From NCBI RefSeq assembly GCF_006443685.1, contig NZ_VFYP01000003.1:1-64000 (forward strand): DNA of 64,000 nt, read 5' to 3'. Within the stretch, counting starts at the first letter, position 1. Every line of letters begins with the position of its first letter. Positions 20,928-30,719 of the stretch are shown here, piece after piece. The stretch comes from Rhizobium glycinendophyticum (GTDB lineage Bacteria > Pseudomonadota > Alphaproteobacteria > Rhizobiales > Rhizobiaceae). The position numbers and the translations under genes are program-made. The notes beneath the pieces were generated by a model, which searched no databases, was not told where the DNA came from, and worked only from the letters and a program-made list of their open reading frames with translations.

Positions 20928-22355
20928 ATGAGCACCAAGATCGTGCCGGTCATCATGGCCGGCGGCAAGGGAACCCGTCTCTGGCCACTCTCGCGCGCCG
21001 CCGCCGCCAAGCAGTTCATCCGTTTCCTCGGCGACGAGACGCTGTTGCAAAAGACCCTGATGCGCGTTTCGGACGAGGCTCTTTATGACGCACCGCTTGT
21101 CGTAACCAATGAAGATTTCCGCTTCCTCGTGGCAGAACAGGCGCGCGAACTGGACGTGAAACTTGACGGCATCGTGCTGGAGCCGGAAGCGCGCAACACG
21201 GCCGCAGCCGTCGCCGCAGCAGCCGTCATCGTCTCCCAGCGCCATGGCCGCGATGCGCTGATCCAGATCCTGCCCTCGGACCATGAGATCACCGTCGACG
21301 ACACCTACCGGGCGTGTGTCGCAAGTGCCGCAGATGCCGCCCGCAGCGGCAAGATCGTCACCTTCGGCATCACGCCCACGGAGCCGGCCACTGGTTATGG
21401 CTATATCGAGATCGGCGCCGAGATCGGCAATGGCGTGCACGAGGTCTCGCGCTTCGTGGAAAAACCCAATGCCGACGTGGCCCAGCAGATGCTGGACAGC
21501 GGAAACTACGCCTGGAATTCCGGCATGTTCGTGTTCTCGGCAGGCCGGATGATTGAGGAATTGAAGGCGCTGGCCCCCGAGGTTCTCGCAGCAGTCGAGA
21601 AATCCGTCGAACAGGCCAAGGGCGACCTCGACTTCACCCGCCTCGACGCCGAAAGCTTCGCCGAAGCTCCCAGCATTTCCATCGACTATGCCGTAATGGA
21701 AAAGACCGCCAATGCCGCTGTCGTTCCCGCAGCCATCACCTGGTCCGACCTCGGCAGCTGGGATGCGATCTGGAAGCTCGCCGGTGGCGACGAGAACGGC
21801 AATGTCGTGAGCGGCAACGCCACTGTCAGCGACACCACCAATTCGTTGATCATGTCCCGCGAGGCCCATCTCGCCGTCCAGGGCATGGACGGCGTCGCCG
21901 TCATCGCCTCGGAAGATGCCGTCTATGTCGGCCGCCTCGACCGCAGCCAGGACGTTGGCAATCTCGTCAAGCTGCTGGCGGCCAACAAGGAAACGGCAGG
22001 CCTCACCGAAAATCACCCCACGGCGCTGCGCCCGTGGGGCGGCTACACTTCGGTTCTCAATGGCGAACGCTTCCAGGTGAAGCGCCTTTTCGTTCATCCG
22101 GACAAGAAGCTTTCACTGCAGAAGCACTATCACCGTGCCGAACATTGGGTCTGTGTGCGCGGCACCGCCGAGGTCACCATCGACGACAAAGTGACAGTGC
22201 TCAACGAAAACCAGTCGATCTATATCCCGCAAGGCTCCGTCCACCGCCTCGCCAATCCCGGCAAGATCCAGCTCGAGGTGATCGAGGTGCAGACCGGATC
22301 CTATCTCGGCGAAGACGACATCATCCGCCTGGTCGACGAATTCGGCCGCAGCTGA
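20928..22355 (+). CDS. manC: Mannose-1-phosphate guanylyltransferase / mannose-6-phosphate isomerase
   Basis: A bifunctional 475-residue enzyme making GDP-mannose for surface polysaccharides. The N-terminal GTP-transferase domain (~1-285) shows VPVIMAGGKGTRLWPLSR and the FVEKP block. The C-terminal type II phosphomannose isomerase cupin (~315-470) shows RPWGGYTSVLNGERFQVKR, the metal-site HYHRAEHWV and SIYIPQGSVHRL. The start at 20928 begins directly with the catalytic domain; an in-frame ATG at 20766 would add 54 residues with no family match. Rhizobial relatives are also named noeJ or algA. It is a single-gene unit ended by the hairpin at 22380. Confidence 0.94.
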   Translation: MSTKIVPVIMAGGKGTRLWPLSRAAAAKQFIRFLGDETLLQKTLMRVSDEALYDAPLVVTNEDFRFLVAEQARELDVKLDGIVLEPEARNTAAAVAAAAVIVSQRHGRDALIQILPSDHEITVDDTYRACVASAADAARSGKIVTFGITPTEPATGYGYIEIGAEIGNGVHEVSRFVEKPNADVAQQMLDSGNYAWNSGMFVFSAGRMIEELKALAPEVLAAVEKSVEQAKGDLDFTRLDAESFAEAPSISIDYAVMEKTANAAVVPAAITWSDLGSWDAIWKLAGGDENGNVVSGNATVSDTTNSLIMSREAHLAVQGMDGVAVIASEDAVYVGRLDRSQDVGNLVKLLAANKETAGLTENHPTALRPWGGYTSVLNGERFQVKRLFVHPDKKLSLQKHYHRAEHWVCVRGTAEVTIDDKVTVLNENQSIYIPQGSVHRLANPGKIQLEVIEVQTGSYLGEDDIIRLVDEFGRS

Positions 22356-22379
22356 CGATCATCAATCTGCGTAACCTGT

Positions 22380-22410
22380 GCGGCCCGGAAGCTTCGGCTC
22401 TCCGGGCCGC
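22380..22410 (+). terminator. Hairpin terminator of manC
   Basis: GCGGCCCGGA and TCCGGGCCGC form a perfect 10-bp stem with an 11-nt loop, 25 nt after the manC stop. The following sequence TTGCTTTA has only a weak T-run. Confidence 0.6.
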
Positions 22411-22488
22411 TTGCTTTATGGCGCTGCATTGCACAAGATCGATGCAAGCCGGAAAAAGCGGCACGGGCGAACAGCGAAGCGGTAACGA

Positions 22489-25400
22489 ATGTCGATCAAG
22501 GCAAGCATCTATCATCTCACCCATTACAAGTATGACAATCCGGTCCGCCTTGGACCGCAGATCATCCGGCTGAAGCCCGCCGCCCATTCCCGCACCAAGG
22601 TTCTCTCGCATTCGCTGAAGGTCACGCCCGAGAACCATTTCGTCAATCTGCAGCAGGATCCCTACGGCAACTATCTCGCCCGCTTCGTCTTCCCAGACCC
22701 GGTGACCGAGTTCAAGATCGAGGTCGATCTCGTCGCCGACATGACGGTCTACAATCCCTTCGACTTTTTCACCGAGGAAGAAGCGGTCAAATGGCCCTTC
22801 GACTATCCGGCCGACATCCGCGATGACCTGACGATCTACATGACGCCGGAGCCGGCCTCTCCGGCGCTACAGGCTTTCCTCGCCACGCTCGACATGACGC
22901 CCGGCCAGGGCACCGTCGACATGGTGGTCGGTCTCAACGCCCGCCTGCAGCAGGAAATCGGTTACGTCATCCGCATGGAACCGGGCGTCCAGACGCCGGA
23001 GGAGACACTGACCTCGGCGCGCGGCTCCTGTCGCGATTCGAGCTGGCTGCTTGTCCAGATCCTGCGCCATCTCGGCCTCGCCGCCCGCTTCGTTTCCGGT
23101 TACCTGATCCAGCTCACACCGGACCTGAAGGCGCTCGACGGCCCCTCCGGCACCGAAGTGGACTTCACGGACCTACATGCCTGGGCCGAGGTCTATATCC
23201 CAGGCGCCGGCTGGATCGGCCTCGACCCGACCTCCGGCCTTCTGACCGGCGAAAGCCACATCCCCCTCGCTGCGACCCCGCATTACAAGAACGCCGCACC
23301 GATATCCGGCGGCTATATTGGCCAGGCCAACACCGAATTCGCCTTCGACATGCAGGTGAAGCGGGTGGCCGAACATCCGCGCATCACCAAGCCGTTTTCC
23401 GACGAGAGTTGGGAGGCGCTGAACGCGCTGGGCCTGAAGGTCGACGCCGACCTCCGCGCCCACGACGTGCGTCTCACCATGGGCGGCGAACCGACCTTCG
23501 TGTCGATCGACGACTTCCAGTCCGCCGAATGGAATACCGATGCAGTCGGCCCGACCAAGCGGGATCTGGCCGACAAGCTCATCCGGCGCCTCCGCGAGCG
23601 CTTCGCGCCCGGCGGCTTCCTGCATTACGGCCAGGGCAAATGGTATCCGGGAGAGAGCCTCCCGCGCTGGACCTTCTCGCTCTACTGGCGGAAAGACGGC
23701 AAACCGATCTGGCACGATCCCACTCTCATCGCTGCCGAGAACGAGGAAACCGGCGTCACCCATGAGAAGGCCGAAGCGCTGATGGCCGCGATCGCCGACG
23801 AGTTGGAGATCGAGCCCGAGATGATCATCCCGGCCTATGAAGATCCCGCCGAATGGATCATCAAGGAAGGCAGCCTACCCGAGAATGTCGATCCTTCGAA
23901 TTCCAAGCTGGAAAGTCCGGAAGAGCGGGCCCGCATTGCCAAGGTCTTCGAGCGGGGCCTGACCACGCCGACCGGTTATATCCTGCCGGTCCAGGCCTGG
24001 AACGCCAAGGCCGGTGGACGCCGCTGGGTCAGCGAAAAATGGCGCACCCGGCGCGGCAAAATTTTCCTCATCCCCGGAGACAGCCCCATCGGCTTTCGCA
24101 TGCCGCTCGGCACGCTGCCCTATGTGCCGCCGTCGCAATACCCTTATATCCACACCACCGACCCCTCGATCCCGCGTTCGCCCTTGCCCGATTACGGCCC
24201 GAAGGCGAGCGAAGGCCGCGCCATGCCGGAAGCCTCCCGCAAGAGCGGGGATAGCCAGCAGGATCGCAACGAGCAAAACATCACCGGTTCTGCCGGCGAC
24301 ATCAGGGGAGCCGTCCGCACCGCGATGAGCGTCGAGCCGCGCGATGGCCGGCTCTGCGTCTTCATGCCGCCGGTAGAAGCGATCGAGGACTACCTGGAAT
24401 TGGTGGCCGCAGCCGAAACCGCCGCCCGCAATCTCGGCCTTCCCGTTCATATCGAAGGCTATGCCCCGCCGCAGGACGAACGCATTAACGTCATCCGCGT
24501 CGCCCCCGACCCGGGTGTCATCGAGGTAAACATCCACCCCGCCTCCACCTGGGAGGAATGCGTCGCCACGACAAATGCCATTTATGAGGAAGCGCGCCAG
24601 ACGCGGCTCGGCGCCGACAAGTTCATGATCGACGGCCGCCACACCGGCACGGGCGGCGGCAACCACGTCGTCGTGGGTGGTGCCAATCCCGCCGACAGCC
24701 CCTTCCTGCGCCGGCCAGACCTTTTGAAGAGCCTCGTGCTGCACTGGCAGCGCCACCCGGCGCTCTCCTACCTCTTCTCCGGCATGTTCATCGGCCCCAC
24801 CAGCCAGGCGCCACGCTTCGACGAGGCCCGCCACGACAGCCTCTATGAACTGGAGATCGCGCTCGCGCAGGTGCCGCTTCCGGCAACCGGTGCGGCCGCC
24901 CCCCTGCCCTGGCTCGTCGATCGGCTGTTCCGCAATCTTTTGACCGATGTCACCGGCAACACGCACCGCTCGGAAATCTGCATCGACAAGCTGTTCTCGC
25001 CGGATGGCCCGACAGGCCGTCTAGGCCTCGTCGAATTCCGGGGCTTCGAAATGCCGCCAAATCCGCGCATGTCGCTTGCCCAGCAATTGCTGGTCCGCGC
25101 CCTTATCGCCCGCTTCTGGAAAAATCCGATCGGCGGCAGCTTCGTGCGTTGGGGCACCAGCCTGCATGACCGTTTCATGCTGCCGCATTATCTCTGGCTG
25201 GACTTCCTCGAAGTGCTGGCGGATCTCCGCGAGAACGGCTTCGACTTCAAACCGGAATGGTTTGCAGCGCAGCTTGAATTCCGCTTTCCCTTTGTCGGAG
25301 AAGTCGAATACGAGGGCTCCAAGCTCGAACTGCGCCAGGCGCTGGAACCCTGGCATGTCATGGGCGAGGAAGGCGCGATCGGCGGCACTGTCCGTTATGT

Positions 25401-25833
25401 CGATTCCTCGGTCGAGCGCCTGCAGGTTCAGCTGGAGACGGCCAATCCGGAACGTTATGTCGTGGCCTGCAATGGCCGTCAGGTGCCGCTTCGCAAGTCC
25501 CTGGTCAATGGCGTGGCAGTCGCCGGTGTGCGGTACAAGGCCTGGCAGCCCGCATCGGGCTTGCATCCGGTGCTGCCCGTCAACACACCGCTAACATTCG
25601 ACATCTATGATACATGGTCTGCCCGGTCGATCGGAGGCTGCGTCTACCACGTCGCCCATCCAGGAGGCCGGAATTACGATACTTTCCCTGTGAACGGGAA
25701 TGAAGCGGAAGCCCGTCGGCTTGCACGTTTCGAGCCTTGGGGCCATACAGCCGGCTCCTATCCATTATGGCCCGAGACCGTGTCGCCGGAGTTCCCGCAC
25801 ACTTTGGACCTGAGACGACCGCAGGGTATCTGA
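22489..25833 (+). CDS. Transglutaminase-like protein with DUF2126 domain
   Basis: A very large 1114-residue cytoplasmic protein. N-terminal transglutaminase beta domain ~1-100, transglutaminase-like core ~150-250 with a plausible triad Cys181 (GSCRDSSW), His230 (LHAWAEV) and Asp246 (GLDPTSGL), and a long DUF2126 region ~290-1100 that includes [12 protein letters not shown], a Gly/His-rich [13 protein letters not shown] and RFEPWG. DUF2126 was proposed to be related to glutamine-synthetase-like amidoligases, and its conserved acidic and His-rich blocks would suit ATP/metal chemistry. It is the first gene of a three-gene operon; the next starts 4 nt after its stop. The family is sure; the peptide or protein substrate is unknown. 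Confidence 0.9.
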   Translation: MSIKASIYHLTHYKYDNPVRLGPQIIRLKPAAHSRTKVLSHSLKVTPENHFVNLQQDPYGNYLARFVFPDPVTEFKIEVDLVADMTVYNPFDFFTEEEAVKWPFDYPADIRDDLTIYMTPEPASPALQAFLATLDMTPGQGTVDMVVGLNARLQQEIGYVIRMEPGVQTPEETLTSARGSCRDSSWLLVQILRHLGLAARFVSGYLIQLTPDLKALDGPSGTEVDFTDLHAWAEVYIPGAGWIGLDPTSGLLTGESHIPLAATPHYKNAAPISGGYIGQANTEFAFDMQVKRVAEHPRITKPFSDESWEALNALGLKVDADLRAHDVRLTMGGEPTFVSIDDFQSAEWNTDAVGPTKRDLADKLIRRLRERFAPGGFLHYGQGKWYPGESLPRWTFSLYWRKDGKPIWHDPTLIAAENEETGVTHEKAEALMAAIADELEIEPEMIIPAYEDPAEWIIKEGSLPENVDPSNSKLESPEERARIAKVFERGLTTPTGYILPVQAWNAKAGGRRWVSEKWRTRRGKIFLIPGDSPIGFRMPLGTLPYVPPSQYPYIHTTDPSIPRSPLPDYGPKASEGRAMPEASRKSGDSQQDRNEQNITGSAGDIRGAVRTAMSVEPRDGRLCVFMPPVEAIEDYLELVAAAETAARNLGLPVHIEGYAPPQDERINVIRVAPDPGVIEVNIHPASTWEECVATTNAIYEEARQTRLGADKFMIDGRHTGTGGGNHVVVGGANPADSPFLRRPDLLKSLVLHWQRHPALSYLFSGMFIGPTSQAPRFDEARHDSLYELEIALAQVPLPATGAAAPLPWLVDRLFRNLLTDVTGNTHRSEICIDKLFSPDGPTGRLGLVEFRGFEMPPNPRMSLAQQLLVRALIARFWKNPIGGSFVRWGTSLHDRFMLPHYLWLDFLEVLADLRENGFDFKPEWFAAQLEFRFPFVGEVEYEGSKLELRQALEPWHVMGEEGAIGGTVRYVDSSVERLQVQLETANPERYVVACNGRQVPLRKSLVNGVAVAGVRYKAWQPASGLHPVLPVNTPLTFDIYDTWSARSIGGCVYHVAHPGGRNYDTFPVNGNEAEARRLARFEPWGHTAGSYPLWPETVSPEFPHTLDLRRPQGI

Positions 25834-25837
25834 TCCG

Positions 25838-28252
25838 ATGGCACAGAAGACGGCAGCGGAGCTTTCTCCGCCGGACCCAGCAAATGGCACGGCCCGCGTG
25901 GCCGGCTATCGCGCGCTGGCGGGTGCTGCCGACGAGATGATTGACAACAAGGGAAATGTCCGGCCGGTCTGGCAGCCCTTCGTTTCCGCCATCGAGACCA
26001 TGGCGGAGCACGAGCTGGACGAACGTTTTGCGCGAGCCGATCGCTATCTGCGCGATGCAGGCGTGTTCTACCGCGCCTATGGCTCCGGCGGATCGAGTGA
26101 GCGCGCCTGGCCGTTTTCGCACATCCCGGTTCTGATTTCGGATGCGGAGTGGCAGGTGCTGGCCGATGGCCTTGTCCAGCGTGCAAACCTGCTCGAAGCG
26201 GTCGTCGCAGACATCTATTCGGAAAACCGGCTGGTGCAGGAGGGCTTCCTGCCGCCGCAGCTGATTGCTTCCAATCCGGAATTCCTGCGTCCGCTCGTCG
26301 GCATCAAGCCCGCCGGCGGCCATTATTTGCATTTCTGTTCCTTTGAAATCGGCCGCGGCCCTGACGGTAACTGGTGGGTGCTGGCCGATCGGACGCAAGC
26401 GCCCTCGGGTGCCGGCTTCGCCCTCGAAAATCGCGTCGCCACAGCCCGTGCCTTTTCCGACCTCTATGCGGAAACCCATGTGCACCGCCTCGCCTCCTTC
26501 TTCGGCGCCTTCCGCAAGGCACTTCAGGCACGCCAGCAGAGCACCGACGACCGCATTGCCGTGCTCTCGCCGGGCCCGGCGAACGAAACCTATTTCGAGC
26601 ACGCCTATATAGCCCGTTACCTCGGCATCATGCTGCTGGAAGGCGAGGATCTGACCGTCGTCAATGGCAAGGTGATGGTGCGCACGGTGGCTGGCTTGAA
26701 GCCCGTCAGCGTTCTCTGGCGCCGCCTCGACGCCGCCTTTGCCGATCCGCTGGAGCTCGACCAGAATTCCTACATCGGCACGCCCGGCATGGTCGACGCG
26801 CTGCGCAATAGCTCCGTCACCTTCGTCAACGCGCTCGGCTCCGGCATCCTCGAAACCCGCGCGCTGCTCGCCTTCATGCCGACGCTGTCGCGCCACCTGC
26901 TCGGCGAAGAGCTGAAGCTGCCCTCCATCGCCACCTGGTGGTGTGGCCAGAAGGCCGAGCGCGAGCATGTCGCCCGCCACCTCGACCGCATGGTCGTCGG
27001 CTCGGCGTTTTCCCGCCTGCCCTTTTTCGACGACAATGGCCGCTCGGTGCTCGGCTCACGCTACAAGGACCCGCAGAGCCGCAGCATCTCGGAATGGTTG
27101 GAAGCCGAAACCGGCAATCTCGTCGGCCAGGAAGTGGTCACCCTCTCGACCACGCCTGCGATGGTCGACGGCAAGCTGACGCCGCGGCCGATGTCGCTGC
27201 GCGTCTTTGCCGCCCGCACTCAGAACGGCTGGCAGATCATGCCCGGCGGTTTCGCGCGGATCGGCAGCGGTTCCGACGTATCTGCCATTGCCATGCAGTC
27301 GGGCGGCAGCGCGGCCGACGTGTGGATCGTCTCCGACAAGCCGGTCGATCGCACCTCGCTGCTGCCGGCAGAAGAGAGCTTCACCCGCAACATGCCCGGC
27401 AGCCTGCCGAGCCGCGCGGCGGACAATCTGTTCTGGCTTGGCCGCTACATCGAGCGCGCCGAAGGCGTGCTGCGCATCCTGCGCGCCTGGCATGCCCGTT
27501 TCGCCGAAAGCGCCAACCCCGAACAGCCGCTGCTCGCCTTCGTCAGCGACTATCTCTCCGATATCGACGTCGACACCAAGACCGGCGTCCCGGAAAGCCT
27601 GCTGCGCAACATCGACAGCGCCGTCTATTCGGCCAGCAACATCCGCGACCGTTTCTCGCCAGACGGCTGGCTGGCGCTGAACGACCTGTCGAAGACGGCG
27701 AAACGTTTCCACGAGCGGGTCAAACCCGGCGACGACGCAGCGCATGCCATGACCATTCTCCTGCGCAAGCTCGCGGGCTTTGCCGGTCTGGTGCATGAAA
27801 ACATGTACCGCTTCACCGGCTGGCGCTTCCTCACCATCGGCCGCCTGCTCGAACGCGGCCTGCACATGACCCGCCTGCTCGGCCGCATGACCGGCCCTGA
27901 TGCACCAGACGGCGCGCTCGACATGCTGCTGGAGATCGGCGACAATGTCATGACTCATCGCCGCCGCTACAATGTTTCGACGGCACGGCTCACGGTCACG
28001 GACCTGCTGGCGCTCGATCCGCTCAACCCACGCTCCATTCTCTTCCAGCTCAACGAGATCCGAATCGAGGCCGAGCAGTTGCCGAACGCCATGGTCAACG
28101 GCCAGATGTCGATGCTCTTCCGCGAAGCCATGCGCCTGCATTCAGGCCTGGCCGTCATGACGCCGGAGGCAATGACGGCCGAGGTTTATACCAATCTCGA
28201 GCGCGAGCTGGAGAAGTTCTCCGATATCCTCGCCCGCACATACCTGAATTGA
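25838..28252 (+). CDS. Fused circularly permuted ATP-grasp (type 2) and alpha-E protein
   Basis: 804 residues joining two families usually encoded separately. Residues ~1-500 are a circularly permuted ATP-grasp enzyme (COG2308 type), which forms peptide-like bonds using ATP: FYRAYGSG, AYIARYLGIMLLEGEDLTVVNGKVMVRT and SVTFVNALGSGILE. Residues ~520-804 are an all-helical alpha-E domain (COG2307 type), starting at SRAADNLFWLGRYIERAE. Alpha-E proteins accompany this ATP-grasp but have no known reaction. It has 4-nt gaps to both neighbours. The system is predicted to make or attach a short peptide, with the transglutaminases removing or transferring it. That part is inference. Confidence 0.92.
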   Translation: MAQKTAAELSPPDPANGTARVAGYRALAGAADEMIDNKGNVRPVWQPFVSAIETMAEHELDERFARADRYLRDAGVFYRAYGSGGSSERAWPFSHIPVLISDAEWQVLADGLVQRANLLEAVVADIYSENRLVQEGFLPPQLIASNPEFLRPLVGIKPAGGHYLHFCSFEIGRGPDGNWWVLADRTQAPSGAGFALENRVATARAFSDLYAETHVHRLASFFGAFRKALQARQQSTDDRIAVLSPGPANETYFEHAYIARYLGIMLLEGEDLTVVNGKVMVRTVAGLKPVSVLWRRLDAAFADPLELDQNSYIGTPGMVDALRNSSVTFVNALGSGILETRALLAFMPTLSRHLLGEELKLPSIATWWCGQKAEREHVARHLDRMVVGSAFSRLPFFDDNGRSVLGSRYKDPQSRSISEWLEAETGNLVGQEVVTLSTTPAMVDGKLTPRPMSLRVFAARTQNGWQIMPGGFARIGSGSDVSAIAMQSGGSAADVWIVSDKPVDRTSLLPAEESFTRNMPGSLPSRAADNLFWLGRYIERAEGVLRILRAWHARFAESANPEQPLLAFVSDYLSDIDVDTKTGVPESLLRNIDSAVYSASNIRDRFSPDGWLALNDLSKTAKRFHERVKPGDDAAHAMTILLRKLAGFAGLVHENMYRFTGWRFLTIGRLLERGLHMTRLLGRMTGPDAPDGALDMLLEIGDNVMTHRRRYNVSTARLTVTDLLALDPLNPRSILFQLNEIRIEAEQLPNAMVNGQMSMLFREAMRLHSGLAVMTPEAMTAEVYTNLERELEKFSDILARTYLN

Positions 28253-28256
28253 ACCG

Positions 28257-29138
28257 ATGCTGTACGATCTCTCGCTCCACATCGGTTACAGATACGAGGT
28301 CCCGGCATCGGGCGCGCATCACATGCTGCGCCTCCTGCCGCTCTCGCTGCCAGACCGCCAACGCCTGATCGCCGGCGCTGTCACCGTCACTCCCGAACCG
28401 GACGAACTCGCGACTTTCGAGGATTTCTTCCACCACACGACCCGCCACGCGATCCTCCGCGCGCCGCACGAGAAGCTCGACATCCGCATGCAGGCGCGTG
28501 TGATGGTTCAGGCTCTCCCAGTCCCCGCCGACTTCTCCCCGATCCTTGATCGGCTGCCGCAGGAACTCGCCGAGACCTGGACGCTCGACGCGGAATCCCC
28601 GCATCATTTTCTGGGCACGAGCCCCCGCCTGCCGCGCGACAAAGAGATTGCCGCCTATGCCCGCAAAGAGCTGAAACCAAGCCTGACGGTGCGCCAGATC
28701 GCCGAACAGCTCTGTGCCCGCATCCATCGCGACTTCAGATACGATCCCGAGGCGACCACCGTCGATACGACACCCGCCGAGGCCTTCACCAAGAAGCGCG
28801 GCGTCTGCCAGGACTTCTCTCACGTGATGATCGTGGCGCTGCGCAGCCTTGGCATTCCCGCAGGCTATGTCAGCGGTTTCCTGCGCACCATCCCGCCGCC
28901 GGGCAAGGAACGCCTCGAAGGGGCCGATGCCATGCATGCCTGGGTGCGCGTCTGGTGCGGCAAGCTGACCGGCTGGATGGAATTCGACCCGACCAACAAC
29001 ATCCCCGCCGGCACCGACCATATCGTCGTCGGCTATGGCCGCGACTACTCGGATGTTGCTCCGGTAATCGGCGTACTGAAGAGCTACGGCAGCCACAAGA
29101 CTGATCAATCTGTCGATGTAATCCCAGTGAAGCAGTAA
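28257..29138 (+). CDS. Transglutaminase family protein (cysteine peptidase-like)
   Basis: 293 residues: N-terminal beta domain ~1-90 (LHIGYRYEVPASGAHHMLRL), then a transglutaminase core with the triad Cys184 (RGVCQDFSHVM), His227 (MHAWVRV) and Asp244 (EFDPTNN). This COG1305 type is the one normally linked with the ATP-grasp/alpha-E pair. No signal peptide, so it acts in the cytoplasm. It is the last gene of the 22489-29138 operon. In some bacteria an Anbu (proteasome-like) protease follows; here the next gene is unrelated. Confidence 0.92.
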   Translation: MLYDLSLHIGYRYEVPASGAHHMLRLLPLSLPDRQRLIAGAVTVTPEPDELATFEDFFHHTTRHAILRAPHEKLDIRMQARVMVQALPVPADFSPILDRLPQELAETWTLDAESPHHFLGTSPRLPRDKEIAAYARKELKPSLTVRQIAEQLCARIHRDFRYDPEATTVDTTPAEAFTKKRGVCQDFSHVMIVALRSLGIPAGYVSGFLRTIPPPGKERLEGADAMHAWVRVWCGKLTGWMEFDPTNNIPAGTDHIVVGYGRDYSDVAPVIGVLKSYGSHKTDQSVDVIPVKQ

Positions 29139-29234
29139 ATCCGGTTATTGGCTCGAATTTTATCGACTTGCTTAAGCCGAATGGAACGTGTCCGCCCCTA
29201 TAAGTCATCCACAGACTGCGTTTGGATGGACATG

Positions 29235-30455
29235 ATGGCTAGGACCAAGACACAGCATTCCTCGATCTTCTCACGCCTGATCGCCTGCCGATCCGGCAAT
29301 TTCGGCATGATCACCGCGTTCATCCTGCCGGTCGCTGCGGCCGGTGCAGGTGTCGCCATGGATTTGAATCGCATGATCCAGATCAAGAGCGCTCTGCAGG
29401 ACTCGACCGACTCAGCCGTTCTTGCGGCCGCAAACGCACTCGCCGTGAAAAACATCTCGGACGACGAGGCCATGTCCCTCGCAAAGAAGTTCATGGCCTC
29501 GCAATTTTACAATGTTGTCGAAGGCAAATCGAGCATCGACACCAACAACTCTTCTTCCATCGACAAGGCGGCCATTGGCAGCGTCGAGCGTACCACGTCG
29601 ACTTCGGGCAAGAGCTTCGACGTCAAGCTCAACAGTTCCTACACGATGAAGACAAACGGCATGACAGCTCTGCTGGGCTGGAAGGAGGTGACGATCAAGG
29701 TCTCCTCCACCGCACGCAGCACGACAGAAAGCAAGAATGCCCTGTCGATGTTCCTCGTGCTCGACCGCTCCGGCTCGATGGCCGAGGACACGACCACGGT
29801 CAATGACGCACAGCCGACCAAAACGGTTTACTACGACTGCAGCTATTACCAGGGGAGAAAATACATCTCCAAGACCTGCAGCTATCAGGCGACCAACTAC
29901 TACACCAAAATCGACTCGCTGAAGCTCGCCGTCGCCAGCCTCACGACACAGCTGAACACGGCGGATCCGGAGACCAAATACGTCCGCACCGCCGCTGTTT
30001 CCTACAATGCCAGCATGCAGACGCCAACGACAATGGCGTGGGGCACCGCCACGTCCCTGTCTTATGTGCAGGCGCTGACGGCAACCGGCGGCACCGACTC
30101 CTCCGACGCCATGGCGCGGGCTTACACGGATGTCTCGAGCTCTCTGGAAGACACGGCCCATAAGAACAAAAACGGCCAGGTTCCGAGCAAGTTCATCATC
30201 TTCATGACCGACGGTGACAACAACTACTCGAGCGCAGACACCAAAACCAAGGCGACCTGCGACACCGCCAAAAAGGCTGGCGTCCAGATCTTCACTGTCG
30301 CCTTCATGGCACCGAGCAACGGGCAGTCCTTGCTTCAGTATTGCGCCTCCAGCACGTCCAATTATTACGACGCGCAGAATGCCACGCAGCTTGTCGCCGC
30401 TTTCAAGGAAATCGGTGACAAGGCGGTTCAGGCCTCCACCCGCCTGACCAACTGA
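29235..30455 (+). CDS. TadG-like pilus/surface protein with von Willebrand A domain
   Basis: About 406 residues. A TadE/TadG-type N-terminal membrane anchor (GNFGMITAFILPVAAAGAGVAMDLNRM, ~residues 15-45) is followed by a periplasmic Ser/Thr-rich region and a VWA domain with the MIDAS motif DRSGSM and a downstream FMTDGDNN. Such proteins are minor components or regulators of Flp/Tad pili or surface adhesins, but no tad cluster lies here. The start is uncertain among ATGs at 29226, 29232 and 29235; GGATGG at 29224-29229 suits the last. The VWA region has two CxxxxC-like pairs (DCSYY, TCSY) that may form a disulfide. Confidence 0.8.
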   Translation: MARTKTQHSSIFSRLIACRSGNFGMITAFILPVAAAGAGVAMDLNRMIQIKSALQDSTDSAVLAAANALAVKNISDDEAMSLAKKFMASQFYNVVEGKSSIDTNNSSSIDKAAIGSVERTTSTSGKSFDVKLNSSYTMKTNGMTALLGWKEVTIKVSSTARSTTESKNALSMFLVLDRSGSMAEDTTTVNDAQPTKTVYYDCSYYQGRKYISKTCSYQATNYYTKIDSLKLAVASLTTQLNTADPETKYVRTAAVSYNASMQTPTTMAWGTATSLSYVQALTATGGTDSSDAMARAYTDVSSSLEDTAHKNKNGQVPSKFIIFMTDGDNNYSSADTKTKATCDTAKKAGVQIFTVAFMAPSNGQSLLQYCASSTSNYYDAQNATQLVAAFKEIGDKAVQASTRLTN

Positions 30456-30719
30456 CCCGCTTCCAAAGCGTTTGCGGAAATTTGCACTGGCTTGGCCGCG
30501 CCCGATCAAGGCGCGGCCTTCCTATGCCCGCGTCGTGTCAGCATTCATCAGGTAAATCAGCAGGTTGCATCACGAAGGCGAGCAATCAACTATTTCGCAC
30601 GGCCGCTCACCGGCCTGTTGCATGTGTATCATATCGATGCGTAAACTGGCGACGAAGGGGGTGACCGCCGAAAGCGGATCTGGTGGTGCCCTGCGAACCG
30701 AGCAAAGCCAGGCGGACCG

